A stretch of DNA of 54,761 bases. It comes from Microbulbifer agarilyticus S89. GTDB taxonomy: Bacteria > Pseudomonadota > Gammaproteobacteria > Pseudomonadales > Cellvibrionaceae. The notes below the pieces were generated by a model. That model worked only from the letters and a program-made list of their open reading frames with translations, did no database searches and was not told the DNA's origin. The position numbers and the translations under genes are program-made. The stretch spans positions 1 through 54,761 of the forward strand of contig NZ_AFPJ01000054.1 in NCBI RefSeq assembly GCF_000220505.1, in the 5' to 3' direction. Shown here one piece after another: positions 18,833 to 27,754 of the stretch. Numbering within the stretch: position 1 is the first letter of the stretch; each line of letters begins with the position of its first letter.

Positions 18833-18878
18833 CTACTGTGTTTCCTATCCGTTTGTTCCGTCTACCCTTGCCGCTCGC

Positions 18879-20138
18879 TTACTGGTCGGCTTTGGCGGGC
18901 ACGGTTGATTCCCCGCGCACCAGGTCCGCCAGAGTTTCACGCGCGCGCACCAGATAAGTCTTATCGCCGTCTACCAGTACTTCTGCGGCACGGGTGCGCG
19001 AGTTGTAGTTGGAGCTCATGGTAAAGCCGTAAGCGCCCGCCGATAGCATGGCCAGCAACTGGCCCTCTTCGAGCGCCAGCGAGCGGTGCTTGCCGAGAAA
19101 GTCGCCGGTTTCACACACCGGGCCGACGATATCCCAGCTCTCGGTATCGCCGTTGGACGGGGTTACCGCGACGATATCCTGCCAAGCCTGATACAGCGCC
19201 GGGCGCAGGTTGTCGTTCATGGCGGCATCGACGATCGCAAAATTGTGCTCTTCGGTGCGCTTGAGGAATTCCACTTTGGTCAGCAGCGCGCCGCCGTTGG
19301 CGGCAATGGAGCGGCCTGGTTCCAGTACCAGTTCCAGCTCGCGGCCCGCGAGGCGTTCTTTGACCGCACCGAGGTAATCACTCACTTGCGGTGGTTCTTC
19401 GCCACGGTAGCGCACACCCAGGCCGCCGCCCAGGTCCAGGTGCTTCAGCTTGGTGCCGTCTTCGGCGAGTTCGTCGATCAGCAGCAGCAGGCGGTCGAGG
19501 GCATCGAGGAAGGGGGCCAGCTCGGTCAGCTGGGAGCCGATATGGCAGTCCACACCCACCGCATTGAGGCTTTGCGAATCGGCAATGCGCGCATAGACCG
19601 CACGTGCACGCTCGATGGCGATGCCGAATTTGTTTTCTTTCAGGCCGGTAGAAATATACGGGTGAGTATTGGCATCCACATCCGGGTTCACCCGCAGCGA
19701 CACCGGTGCTGCCACGCCCATTTCCGCGGCAACCGCTTCCAGGCGGTCCAGCTCGGACTCGGATTCCACGTTAAAGCAGTGCACACCCACCGACAGCGCG
19801 CGGCGCATTTCGTCGGCGGTCTTGCCTACCCCGGAGAAAACAACTTTGGCCGGGTCGCCGCCGGCCATCAGCACGCGCTCCAGCTCACCGGCAGACACGA
19901 TGTCAAAACCCGCACCCAATTGCGCCAGTACCGACAGGATACCCAGGTTGCTGTTGGCCTTGATCGCATAGCAGATCAGCCCCGGGTGGTCGCCCAGCGC
20001 ATCGGCGTAGGCACGATACTGGCGTTCGTAGTGGGCGCGGCTGTATACATAGGTGGGGGTGCCAAACTGTTCGGCTATTTGCTCGAGGCTCACGCCCTCG
20101 GCCCACAGGCTTCCCTGCTGATAGTGAAAATCGCTCAT
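18879..20138 (-). CDS. lysA: Diaminopimelate decarboxylase
   Basis: A 419-residue PLP enzyme catalysing the last step of lysine synthesis. Lys60 in CYAIKAN is the PLP-binding lysine; HIGSQ and the glycine-rich LDLGGGLGVRY follow, and the active-site CETGDFLG is near residue 345. Its ATG overlaps the stop codon of lptM (ATGA), so translation is coupled. Product feeds from dapF downstream in the same operon. Confidence 0.97.
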   Translation of the reverse strand: MSDFHYQQGSLWAEGVSLEQIAEQFGTPTYVYSRAHYERQYRAYADALGDHPGLICYAIKANSNLGILSVLAQLGAGFDIVSAGELERVLMAGGDPAKVVFSGVGKTADEMRRALSVGVHCFNVESESELDRLEAVAAEMGVAAPVSLRVNPDVDANTHPYISTGLKENKFGIAIERARAVYARIADSQSLNAVGVDCHIGSQLTELAPFLDALDRLLLLIDELAEDGTKLKHLDLGGGLGVRYRGEEPPQVSDYLGAVKERLAGRELELVLEPGRSIAANGGALLTKVEFLKRTEEHNFAIVDAAMNDNLRPALYQAWQDIVAVTPSNGDTESWDIVGPVCETGDFLGKHRSLALEEGQLLAMLSAGAYGFTMSSNYNSRTRAAEVLVDGDKTYLVRARETLADLVRGESTVPAKADQ

Positions 20139-20413
20139 TTGGATACTGCTTCTGCTTCCGTGTGTTGCTGGTGGGTGTCTTGTTCTTGTTGTGCGGAGCC
20201 TATCGGCTTCCGCTGTTCCTCACGACTGGATGCGGGTTGCCCATGGCTGTGGCCGCCGGATGTGGTGACGCCGGTGCCGGCTGCTCCTGCAGCGCCGCTT
20301 GCGCCGGGTGCTGCGGGATCTTGCGGCAGATAAAGCGGGCCCTTCTGGCCGCAGGCGGCGAGTGTCGCGGAGAGCGCGACCATGGCGGTCAGTGAAATCA
20401 GCTGTGTGCGCAT
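20135..20413 (-). CDS. lptM: LPS translocon maturation lipoprotein LptM
   Basis: A 92-residue lipoprotein. The lipobox LAAC places the lipidated cysteine at 21, directly followed by GQKGPLYLP, the hallmark of LptM (formerly YifL). In E. coli LptM helps LptD form correct disulphides in the outer membrane. The C-terminal 60 residues are Ala/Gly/Gln/His-rich low complexity and not conserved. It heads the lysA-dapF operon and is divergent from cyaY, a widely conserved arrangement. Confidence 0.92.
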   Translation of the reverse strand: MRTQLISLTAMVALSATLAACGQKGPLYLPQDPAAPGASGAAGAAGTGVTTSGGHSHGQPASSREEQRKPIGSAQQEQDTHQQHTEAEAVSK

Positions 20414-20514
20414 TGGGTATACCTGCCGCTCTACGCGGGACGAGAAGACCAGAAAAGCCTGCTAGTATAGCGACCCTCGCTCTAATGCAACACAGTAACA
20501 AAAGTAACCGAATT

Positions 20515-20847
20515 ATGACCCAGGCCGCCTCTCAAGCCAGCTACAACGCCGCCATCGAAGAAACCCTGATTGCGATCGAAGATGCGCTGGATAACTGCGA
20601 TGTGGATATGGATTATGAGCGCGCGGATGCGGTGCTCACGATTGTGCTCGAAGACAACGGCACCCAGGTGATTCTGTCACGCCAGAGTGCGGTTCAGGAG
20701 CTGTGGGTGGCGGCGCGCTCTGGCGGTTACCACCTGAGTTTCCAGAACCCCGGGTGGAAGTGCAACACCACCGGTGAAGACCTGCCGACCTTGCTGGACC
20801 GGGTGTTGACCGAGCAGCAGGGCAGCTCGGTTACGCTCAACCTCTAA
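20515..20847 (+). CDS. cyaY: Iron donor protein CyaY (frataxin)
   Basis: A 110-residue frataxin homologue. An acidic first helix (IEDALDNCDVDMDYERADAVLTI) carries the iron-binding acidic ridge, followed by the beta sheet with ELWVAARSGGYHLSF. CyaY modulates iron-sulphur cluster assembly on IscS/IscU. I chose ATG 20515; an in-frame ATG at 20485 would add ten residues not typical of CyaY. Divergent from lptM. Confidence 0.93.
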   Translation: MTQAASQASYNAAIEETLIAIEDALDNCDVDMDYERADAVLTIVLEDNGTQVILSRQSAVQELWVAARSGGYHLSFQNPGWKCNTTGEDLPTLLDRVLTEQQGSSVTLNL

Positions 20848-20941
20848 CCACTGTATTGCCACTGATTAGTGTGACCCAGCGCATGGTTTGCCGCTGGCAC
20901 TCGGTGGATGATGGACGATCAGCAATATTTAAGGATGAATT

Positions 20942-22393
20942 ATGCAGTGCTCTCTCTGGCTAAGAAGTTTTCCACAATTTTTTGTCGGGCTTGTTTTTAC
21001 CATTCTGGCTTCCCTCGGCCATGCCGCCGAGCCGCACAAAGGCTTCAGCGGTGACTGGGTCGGTACGCTCAACGCCTCGCCCGCGGTAAAACTGCCGCTG
21101 GTCATACACCTCGAGCAAACCGCAGATGGCTGGCAGGGGTCACTGGACTCCCCGGCCCAGGGCGCTATGGGCATTCCCATGTCTGCAGTTACCGTCGATG
21201 GGCAGCGGCTGCAGTTTGAGATTGCGGTTATCAAGGCCCGCTATCAGGGAACGCTCGATCCCGCCTCTGGCGCGGTGCGCGGCACCTTTACCCAGGGCCA
21301 GTCATTTGAACTCGACTTTACCCGTCAAACCAAGCAGGCCGCGCAGGCCAACCTCCCAGTTCGGCCACAGACCCCGGTAGCGCCATTCCCGTACAGCGAG
21401 GAAGAGGTGCAGGTGGTGAACGCGGCGGCCGATATTACCCTCGCCGGCACGCTTACCCGCCCCGCGGGTGCCATCAAAGCGACCGCTGTTCTGATTACCG
21501 GGTCTGGGCCGCAGAATCGCGATGAATTTATCGCCGGCCACAAGCCTTTTGCAGTGCTGGCCGATCACCTGAGCAGAAATGGATTTGCGGTGCTGCGGCT
21601 CGACGATCGCGGGGTGGGAAAATCCACCGGAGAATTCAACACGGCAACCTCCGAAGATTTTGTTGGTGATATCAGCGCTGCGGTGGATTACCTGCAGGGG
21701 CGTGAAGATATTCCCTCACACACCATTGGTCTGCTAGGGCACAGCGAGGGCGGCATGATTGCGCCGATGGTGGCGCGTCAGCGCGATGATCTTGCTTTCA
21801 TCATCATGTTGGCCGCGCCCGGTGTGGACATTGTCGAGATGTATATTGAACAGCGCGGTAAAATCCTCGGTGCCTCAGGTGTATCGCCGGCGTCGTTGCA
21901 GAAAATTCGTGAAATCGACCACGTTGTGTTTGCGCAAATCAACCAGCTGCCTGAGGGGCAGGCGCTCCCTGCAGCGACCCTCGACAAGCTGCGCGAGATT
22001 GCTCGGGTTGCCGGCATGACGGACCCGGATGGTATTGAACAGCAGGTAGCGGCGCTAGCAGAGTTCTACTCATCACCTTGGTTCCGCTATTTCCTCAAGT
22101 TTGATCCGGCGCCTTATCTCAGTGAATTGCGCACGCCGGTACTGGCGCTAAACGGCAGTCTGGATATGCAAGTGGTTGCCCAGCAAAATCTCACCGGTAT
22201 TCGCAATTCGTTGCGCGCCTCTGCGCACCAGGATTTTGAGGTGGTGGAGCTGAAGGGTCTGAATCACCTGTTCCAGACCGCACAAACTGGCGCTATTACC
22301 GAGTACGCCGTGATCGAGGAAACCATGGCTCCAAAGGCGCTGAATTATATGAGTGCCTGGCTGGACGATCGCTTTGCCGAGCAGGCACGCTGA
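20942..22393 (+). CDS. Secreted alpha/beta hydrolase
   Basis: A 483-residue protein with a signal peptide (about 1-28, ending GHA-A). An N-terminal beta-rich domain of about 100 residues (GDWVGTLNASPAVKLPLVIHL...) precedes an alpha/beta hydrolase domain from about residue 150. The oxyanion region reads ITGSGPQNRDE, the nucleophile elbow GHSEGG is near residue 267, an Asp is in LALNGSLDMQV and the likely catalytic His in GLNHLFQ near residue 440. It may be an exported esterase or S33-like peptidase; the substrate is unknown. It converges with argH. Confidence 0.85.
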   Translation: MQCSLWLRSFPQFFVGLVFTILASLGHAAEPHKGFSGDWVGTLNASPAVKLPLVIHLEQTADGWQGSLDSPAQGAMGIPMSAVTVDGQRLQFEIAVIKARYQGTLDPASGAVRGTFTQGQSFELDFTRQTKQAAQANLPVRPQTPVAPFPYSEEEVQVVNAAADITLAGTLTRPAGAIKATAVLITGSGPQNRDEFIAGHKPFAVLADHLSRNGFAVLRLDDRGVGKSTGEFNTATSEDFVGDISAAVDYLQGREDIPSHTIGLLGHSEGGMIAPMVARQRDDLAFIIMLAAPGVDIVEMYIEQRGKILGASGVSPASLQKIREIDHVVFAQINQLPEGQALPAATLDKLREIARVAGMTDPDGIEQQVAALAEFYSSPWFRYFLKFDPAPYLSELRTPVLALNGSLDMQVVAQQNLTGIRNSLRASAHQDFEVVELKGLNHLFQTAQTGAITEYAVIEETMAPKALNYMSAWLDDRFAEQAR

Positions 22394-22425
22394 GGTCTGG
22401 CCCAGTTAATGAGGCTCCAGTTAAT

Positions 22426-22449
22426 CAGGGTCCAGTACAGCGGACCCTG
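22426..22449. repeat. Inverted repeat between convergent genes
   Basis: CAGGGTCC (22426-22433) pairs perfectly with GGACCCTG (22442-22449). It lies between the hydrolase gene and argH, which converge. No adequate T tract is present on either strand, so terminator function is uncertain. Confidence 0.45.
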
Positions 22450-22492
22450 ACAAAAAACTAACCCTTCCCAACTAGCCCAGCGCCAGCCAGTA

Positions 22493-23905
22493 TTAGCGCG
22501 CGGCGATCAGTGCGCGGGCGCGTTCACAGGCCGCGCGCACCTGGTTCGGCGCGGTGCCGCCGATATGGTCGCGGGCGGCGACGGAGCCTTCCAAAGTCAG
22601 CACGTCGAATACATCGTCGCCAATCACGTCGGAGAACTTCTGCAGCTCGGCGAGGCTGAGGTCGGCGAGGTCGCAGTCTTTGTCGATGGCGAAAGCCACG
22701 GACTGGCCGACGATCTCGTGGGCATCGCGGAAGGCCACACCTTTGCGCACCAGGTAATCGGCGAGGTCAGTGGCGGTGGAGAAGCCTTTGCCGGCTGCAG
22801 CCAGCATGTTTTCTTTTTTCGGCTTCAGCGCCGGCGCCATATCGGCAAAGGCGCGCAGGCAGTCGAGCGCGGTGTCGGCAGCGTCGAACAGCGGCTCTTT
22901 GTCTTCCTGGTTGTCCTTGTTGTAGGCCAGCGGCTGGCTTTTCATCAGGGTCAGCAGGGCAATCAGATGGCCGTTTACACGGCCGGTCTTGCCGCGCACC
23001 AGCTCCGGCACATCCGGGTTTTTCTTTTGCGGCATGATCGAGGAGCCGGTGCAGAAGCGGTCCGGCAGGTCGATAAAGTCGAACTGGCTGGACGTCCACA
23101 GCACCAGCTCTTCACTGGCGCGGGACAGGTGGGTCAGCAGCAGCGCAGAGAAGGCGCAGAATTCGATGGCGAAATCGCGGTCGCTCACGGAATCCAGCGA
23201 ATTTTCGGTGGGCGCATCAAAGCCCAGCAGCTCGGCGGTGCGCGCGCGGTTGATCGGGTAGCTGGTACCGGCCAGTGCCGCGGCACCCAGCGGCGAGCGG
23301 TTTACACGCTTGCGGCAGTCCATCAGGCGCTCGAAATCGCGGGTCAGCATTTCGTTCCAGGCCAGCAAGTGGTGGCCGAAGGTTACCGGCTGCGCAGACT
23401 GCAGGTGGGTGAAGCCCGGCATAATGGTATCGGCTTGCTGCTCGGCCAGGTCCACCAGGCCGGTCTGCAGTCGGGTCAGCTCGGCGGCGATCTGGTCGAT
23501 GCGGTTGCGCAGCCACAGGCGGATATCGGTGGCCACCTGGTCGTTGCGCGAGCGGCCGGTGTGCAGCTTCTTCCCGGTGGCACCGATGCGGTCGGTCAGG
23601 CGGGCTTCGATGTTCATGTGCACATCTTCCAGTGCTACCGACCAGGGGAATTCCCCCGCTTTGATTTCCTCGGCAATATCCTGCAGGCCGCCGGCGATCT
23701 GCTGGAATTCGTCCGCGGTGAGTACCCCCACTTCCGACAGCATCTGCGCGTGGGCCAGCGAGCCCTGAATGTCTTCCAGTGCCATGCGCTGGTCGAACAT
23801 CACCGAGGCGGTGAAGCGCTCCACGAACGCATCGGTGGCTTCACTGAAGCGGCCGCCCCAGAGCTTGGCTGCGGGATTGTTGGTGGATGCGTTGTCGTTA
23901 CTCAT
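22493..23905 (-). CDS. argH: Argininosuccinate lyase
   Basis: A 470-residue enzyme that splits argininosuccinate into arginine and fumarate. [12 protein letters not shown] marks the family's N-terminus, TGRSRNDQV is the substrate-binding helix, and [12 protein letters not shown] is the fumarase/lyase signature loop. I start it at ATG 23905; the frame stays open further upstream but that extension is not lyase-like and overlaps algZ. It is divergent from algZ with about 100 bases between, as in Pseudomonas. Confidence 0.96.
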   Translation of the reverse strand: MSNDNASTNNPAAKLWGGRFSEATDAFVERFTASVMFDQRMALEDIQGSLAHAQMLSEVGVLTADEFQQIAGGLQDIAEEIKAGEFPWSVALEDVHMNIEARLTDRIGATGKKLHTGRSRNDQVATDIRLWLRNRIDQIAAELTRLQTGLVDLAEQQADTIMPGFTHLQSAQPVTFGHHLLAWNEMLTRDFERLMDCRKRVNRSPLGAAALAGTSYPINRARTAELLGFDAPTENSLDSVSDRDFAIEFCAFSALLLTHLSRASEELVLWTSSQFDFIDLPDRFCTGSSIMPQKKNPDVPELVRGKTGRVNGHLIALLTLMKSQPLAYNKDNQEDKEPLFDAADTALDCLRAFADMAPALKPKKENMLAAAGKGFSTATDLADYLVRKGVAFRDAHEIVGQSVAFAIDKDCDLADLSLAELQKFSDVIGDDVFDVLTLEGSVAARDHIGGTAPNQVRAACERARALIAAR

Positions 23906-24005
23906 GCTGCCTCTGCTCGAAAGTGCGTTGGAATATGGAAGTCGATCCGGGATGGCGGTATCTTCTTTACTCTCTAGAACGGCTCCAGAATAAAGATAAA
24001 GTGGT

Positions 24006-25277
24006 ATGACATCTTCCCGGCCCGCGCAAGCGGCGGGCATTATAGCGCAGCAAATTCGTAAAATTGCCCCCTCAGGCAAAGATTCTGCGCGTCCGGAGCC
24101 CGGCCATTCGGTCGCCGACCAATATCCCCACTTCCTCCCCGACCTGTGCAGCGTGACCGGTGTGACGGCCCTGGTGCTGATGGGCGAGCTGTTGGCTTTG
24201 GTGCTGGTGCTCGCCACCGAAGGTGTCCACCCGTTTAACTGGCAGCGCCTGGGGCTGGTGTCGCTTACAGTGCAGTGGGTGACCCTGCCTGCCGCCGCCA
24301 TTCTGTGCCGCCTGCGCCCATTCCTGGCACAACTTACCCACAAGCTCGCCGCCGCACTGAGCTACTGCGCGGTGCTTGCGGTGCTGCTACTGGTGCTGCT
24401 CGGCCAGCACTGGTGGGCGGCGGATATGGCGAGTACCTCTATCGACTGGCTGTCGCTGCTGGCGAACTTCCTGGTTGGCGCCATCTGCGCGGGCGTAGTG
24501 CTGCGCTACGCCTATGTGCAACAGCAGTTGCACAACCAGCAACAGGCCGAACTCGGTGCACGTATCGAGGCGCTGCAGTCGCGCATTCGCCCCCACTTTC
24601 TGTTTAACAGCATGAACAGCCTCGCCAGCCTGATTGCGGTGGACGCGGAGCGCGCGGAAAAACTGGTGGAAGATTTGTCCGCGCTGTTTCGCGCATCACT
24701 GGCGGACTCGAAAATGGTGCCGCTGGAGCAGGAAATTGCGCTGGCAAAACGCTATCTGGAAATTGAGTCTCTCCGTCTGGGGGATCGATTACAGCAGCAG
24801 TGGCAGATCGATGTTGAGAGCGATGGCGTACAGGTGCCGTCGATGTTGTTGCAGCCGTTGCTGGAAAATGCGGTGTTGCACGGGGTGGCGCGCTTGCGCG
24901 GCGGCGGTGCGATAAAAATCTCGGTGCGCGAGCGGCACAGTGGTCGTCAAAATGTCATTGGCAGCGAAGCACGCGAGCTGCTATTGTCGATTCATAATCC
25001 AGTTGCAGAAGCGAATGCTGAGAGCGCAGCAGGCCGCAATGCCCATCTTGATACACACGATGGCAACGGTATGGCGATGGAAAATATTCGCCAGCGTCTC
25101 AGCGCGTTTTACGGCAATCGTTTCCGCTTTAGCGCGGAACAAAAAGGTGGCGTCTACCAAGTGGCGTTAACCCTGCCGATAAACGCAGAAGCGGAAACCA
25201 GATCAACTCAGCCAGTGCATGCACCGGCCCGGAGCGAGCGAGCAGAGCGCGGCGCTGAACAAGAGGTGGCGCTGTGA
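24006..25277 (+). CDS. algZ: Sensor histidine kinase, AlgZ/FimS (LytS-like) type
   Basis: A 423-residue membrane kinase. Four hydrophobic segments lie between about residues 48 and 168. The His_kinase domain follows, with the phosphoacceptor His197 in [16 protein letters not shown], then an HATPase domain ([27 protein letters not shown]). This is the LytS/AlgZ type without a classic HisKA. In Pseudomonas it works with AlgR to govern alginate and type IV pili. The TGA stop overlaps the GTG start of algR. The C-terminal 25 residues are charged and not conserved. Confidence 0.9.
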   Translation: MTSSRPAQAAGIIAQQIRKIAPSGKDSARPEPGHSVADQYPHFLPDLCSVTGVTALVLMGELLALVLVLATEGVHPFNWQRLGLVSLTVQWVTLPAAAILCRLRPFLAQLTHKLAAALSYCAVLAVLLLVLLGQHWWAADMASTSIDWLSLLANFLVGAICAGVVLRYAYVQQQLHNQQQAELGARIEALQSRIRPHFLFNSMNSLASLIAVDAERAEKLVEDLSALFRASLADSKMVPLEQEIALAKRYLEIESLRLGDRLQQQWQIDVESDGVQVPSMLLQPLLENAVLHGVARLRGGGAIKISVRERHSGRQNVIGSEARELLLSIHNPVAEANAESAAGRNAHLDTHDGNGMAMENIRQRLSAFYGNRFRFSAEQKGGVYQVALTLPINAEAETRSTQPVHAPARSERAERGAEQEVAL

Positions 25278-26032
25278 ATACCGCCGAACGCCCTCTGGGA
25301 GTGCTGATCGTCGATGACGAGCCGCTGGCGCGGGCCAGACTGGCCCGACAGTTGCAAAGTATTGATGGTTGCCAACTGCTGGGAGAAGCTGCCGATGGGG
25401 AAAGCGCGTTACAACAGCTGGATTCACTCGACCCGGACCTGCTGTTACTGGATATCGAAATGCCCGGAGAAAACGGGCTCCAACTCGCCAACCAAATCTC
25501 CAACCGTCCCAATCCACCCGCGATCATATTCTGCACCGCCCACGACGAATTTGCGCTCCCTGCCTTTGCGGTTGCTGCATCGGGTTACCTGCTCAAGCCC
25601 GTCAATGTGGAACAACTGGCACAGGCGATTGCCCAGGCGCGAAGACTGAGCAAACCGCAACTGCTGGAGCGCAGCGCGGAACCTGCGCAAGCCCCCGGCG
25701 GCCGTCGTCAGATCAAGGCGGTGAGTCGCCGCGGTGTGCAACTGCTTAGTATTGAAGATATCCGCTGCTTTGTGGCGGAAGACAAATATGTCATTGCCCA
25801 CCACAGTGCCGGCGAAACCTTGCTGGATGAATCGCTGAAGGATCTGGAAGCGGAATTCGGCCAGCGTTTTGTGCGCGTGCACCGCAACGCCATCGTGGCG
25901 AAGGCGCATATCACCGGTCTGCAAAAAGAGGGCGACGGTTACCGGGTAACCCTGGCGGGGTGTACACACCGCCCCGTGGTTTCGCGCCGGTTGCTCGCCA
26001 GCATCAAGTCCCTGCTGTTTGCAATGGCCTGA
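25274..26032 (+). CDS. algR: LytTR response regulator AlgR
   Basis: A 252-residue regulator. The receiver domain (about 8-125) begins VLIVDDEPLAR and has phosphoacceptor Asp60 in LLLLDIEMPGENG and Lys near 108 (LLKPVN). The LytTR DNA-binding domain is at about 148-250 (ISVEDIRCF-like segment, RVHRNAIVAKAHI). It begins at GTG 25274, overlapping the algZ stop (GTGA). Unlike Pseudomonas, hemC and hemD do not follow; a convergent lysE-type gene does. Confidence 0.92.
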   Translation: MNTAERPLGVLIVDDEPLARARLARQLQSIDGCQLLGEAADGESALQQLDSLDPDLLLLDIEMPGENGLQLANQISNRPNPPAIIFCTAHDEFALPAFAVAASGYLLKPVNVEQLAQAIAQARRLSKPQLLERSAEPAQAPGGRRQIKAVSRRGVQLLSIEDIRCFVAEDKYVIAHHSAGETLLDESLKDLEAEFGQRFVRVHRNAIVAKAHITGLQKEGDGYRVTLAGCTHRPVVSRRLLASIKSLLFAMA

Positions 26033-26059
26033 ACCAGCACCCGCCTCACTAAGCTTCCG

Positions 26060-26677
26060 CTAGTTTCCGCGCGCCGCCATCCAGATGCCACTGCCGATCA
26101 AGGTGGCGCCGCCAACGTAATTTAATAGCCGGCTTTGCGCGCGATTTTGCAGCATCGCCTGTGCGCGCAGGGTGGCCCAGGCGTAGGTCAGCATCACACC
26201 ACCCACCGCGAGGGTAACGACGACAAAGATCGTGATGGTATCCATGACGGTGATTTCTGTGATGGGCAGGAATGCGGGGAAAAAACTCAGGTAAAACAGG
26301 ATCGCCTTGGGGTTGCCAAGGGTTGTGGTCAGGCCAAGCAGCCAACTGGAGGCGAGTGAGCTTTTTTTCGGTGCCGCGTTTACTTCGCTGCTACCGCGTG
26401 CACGCAACAGGCTAAGGCCCAGCCAGATCAAATAGGCTGCCCCCACATATTTCAGCACCACAAACGCACTGCCCATCACATCCGCAATATACGCAAGGCC
26501 GGATAGGCACAGGGCGATAAAAACATAATCCCCGAACACGATACCGATGGTGGTCACCAGCCCGTGCAGCATACCGCCGCTGGCGGAACGCGCCATCACG
26601 GCAAAAATACCTGGGCCGGGAATGGCCGCAAGCACGACCATGGCGCCGAACAGGGCGAGGGTGTTGATGAGAGTCAT
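26060..26677 (-). CDS. LysE/RhtB family translocator
   Basis: A 205-residue membrane protein with about six helices and the family N-terminal motif (AAIPGPGIFAVMARS, with GxxxGxxxGxxxG-type small residues). LGNPKAILFYLSFFP in the middle is the second conserved motif. Such proteins export amino acids or derivatives; substrate unknown. It follows the SDR gene by 13 bases and shares its strand, so it is probably the last gene of a three-gene unit. Confidence 0.9.
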   Translation of the reverse strand: MTLINTLALFGAMVVLAAIPGPGIFAVMARSASGGMLHGLVTTIGIVFGDYVFIALCLSGLAYIADVMGSAFVVLKYVGAAYLIWLGLSLLRARGSSEVNAAPKKSSLASSWLLGLTTTLGNPKAILFYLSFFPAFLPITEITVMDTITIFVVVTLAVGGVMLTYAWATLRAQAMLQNRAQSRLLNYVGGATLIGSGIWMAARGN

Positions 26678-26690
26678 GGGGTATTCCTGT

Positions 26691-27437
26691 TTAGCAGCCG
26701 CCGGTCACGTCAATAAAGGTGCCGGTGCTATATGTCGCCTGTTCGCTAAGTAGCCAGGCGATGGCTGCGGCAACTTCTGTATCCTTGCCGCCGCGCCCGA
26801 GGGGAATTTGTGGCGTAAGACGGGCGATACGATCCGGTTCTCCGCCGTCCGCATGCATTTCGGTATGAATAAAACCCGGACGCACGCCATTTACCCGAAT
26901 CCCCTCTTTGGCAACCTCTTTGCTCAGGCCCATGGTGAGGGTGTCTACGGCACCTTTGCTGGCCGCGTAGTCGATGTATTCATTGGGCGAGCCGCTGCGA
27001 GCGGCACCGGAAGAAATATTGACGATGGCACCGCCCGTGCCGCCGCGCAATGTGGACATTCGGCGCACCGCCTCGCGGCAGCAAAGCATGGTGCCGGTTA
27101 CATTGGTTTGCAGTATCTGATTGATACGCGCTGCCGTTATATCCTCCAGTCGCGACTGTGTCAGCAGCATGCCGGCGTTGTTTACCAGTGCGGTCAGCTG
27201 GCCCAGTGTCTGGTCCACTTCGCGAAACAGTCGTTCGACGTCAGCCTCTACCGAGACATCTGCCTGCACGGCAATCGCATTTGCACCCAGTGCCCGACAT
27301 TTTTCTACGATGCGATGTGCCTCCGCTTCACGCATGCGATAACTGATACACAGGTCGTAGCCCTGCGTGGCAAGTATGGTGGCGGTAGCTGCGCCGATAC
27401 CGCGGCTGCCGCCGGTGACCAGGGCGATGGGATTCAC
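26691..27437 (-). CDS. SDR family oxidoreductase
   Basis: A 248-residue classical short-chain dehydrogenase. TGGSRGIG (8-15) binds NAD(P); NNAG follows near residue 86; Ser in NISSGAARSG and the YAASKGAVD (YxxxK) catalytic pair lie near 143-160. Close to glucose/3-oxoacyl reductase types by pattern, but substrate cannot be assigned. Its ATG overlaps the stop of the upstream 84-residue gene by four bases. Confidence 0.9.
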   Translation of the reverse strand: MNPIALVTGGSRGIGAATATILATQGYDLCISYRMREAEAHRIVEKCRALGANAIAVQADVSVEADVERLFREVDQTLGQLTALVNNAGMLLTQSRLEDITAARINQILQTNVTGTMLCCREAVRRMSTLRGGTGGAIVNISSGAARSGSPNEYIDYAASKGAVDTLTMGLSKEVAKEGIRVNGVRPGFIHTEMHADGGEPDRIARLTPQIPLGRGGKDTEVAAAIAWLLSEQATYSTGTFIDVTGGC

Positions 27438-27688
27438 GGAAGTATCATTCCGGCTTCTGCGAGGCGGCCACGCAGTCGATCCATAGTCTCTCGGTATTCC
27501 CAGTACATGATGCGGCCATGGGACCCAGTAACCAGGATGTATTGCTCGCTGACAGATTGAATTCGCTCGATAGCAATAAGCTTGGTCAGAAAGCTGGGTT
27601 CATTGACCTTCTCGACGATTTCCTGATTATCTTGATCGTAGCCGTGTACGACGAGTGCGGTGCGAACGTCCAGTTCCAGGAATTTCAC
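27434..27688 (-). CDS. Hypothetical protein coupled to SDR gene
   Basis: An 84-residue protein I do not recognise. It begins MKFLELDVRTALVVHGY, mixes alpha and beta stretches and has a C-terminal amphipathic helix (YRETMDRLRGRLAEAG). It has no signal peptide, no membrane helix and no cysteine. Overlap of its TGA with the SDR ATG shows translational coupling. The beta-rich middle with ILVTGSHGRIMYW could make a small SH3- or PilZ-like barrel, but that is speculation. Confidence 0.7.
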   Translation of the reverse strand: MKFLELDVRTALVVHGYDQDNQEIVEKVNEPSFLTKLIAIERIQSVSEQYILVTGSHGRIMYWEYRETMDRLRGRLAEAGMILP

Positions 27689-27754
27689 TATGAACGTCTC
27701 GTGAGGTGGAGGAGGAAGCTGGAGCCTGTAGACAGGCTCCCGCTGGGCAGTGGA

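Noticed and set aside
22565-23977. 470-codon frame antisense to argH
   Set aside because: Shadow of a GC-rich gene; argH has all lyase signatures and the antisense product has low-complexity Gly/Gln/Val composition.
23906-24343. Upstream extension of argH
   Set aside because: The extra 146 residues are not lyase-like and overlap algZ, which has a kinase match.
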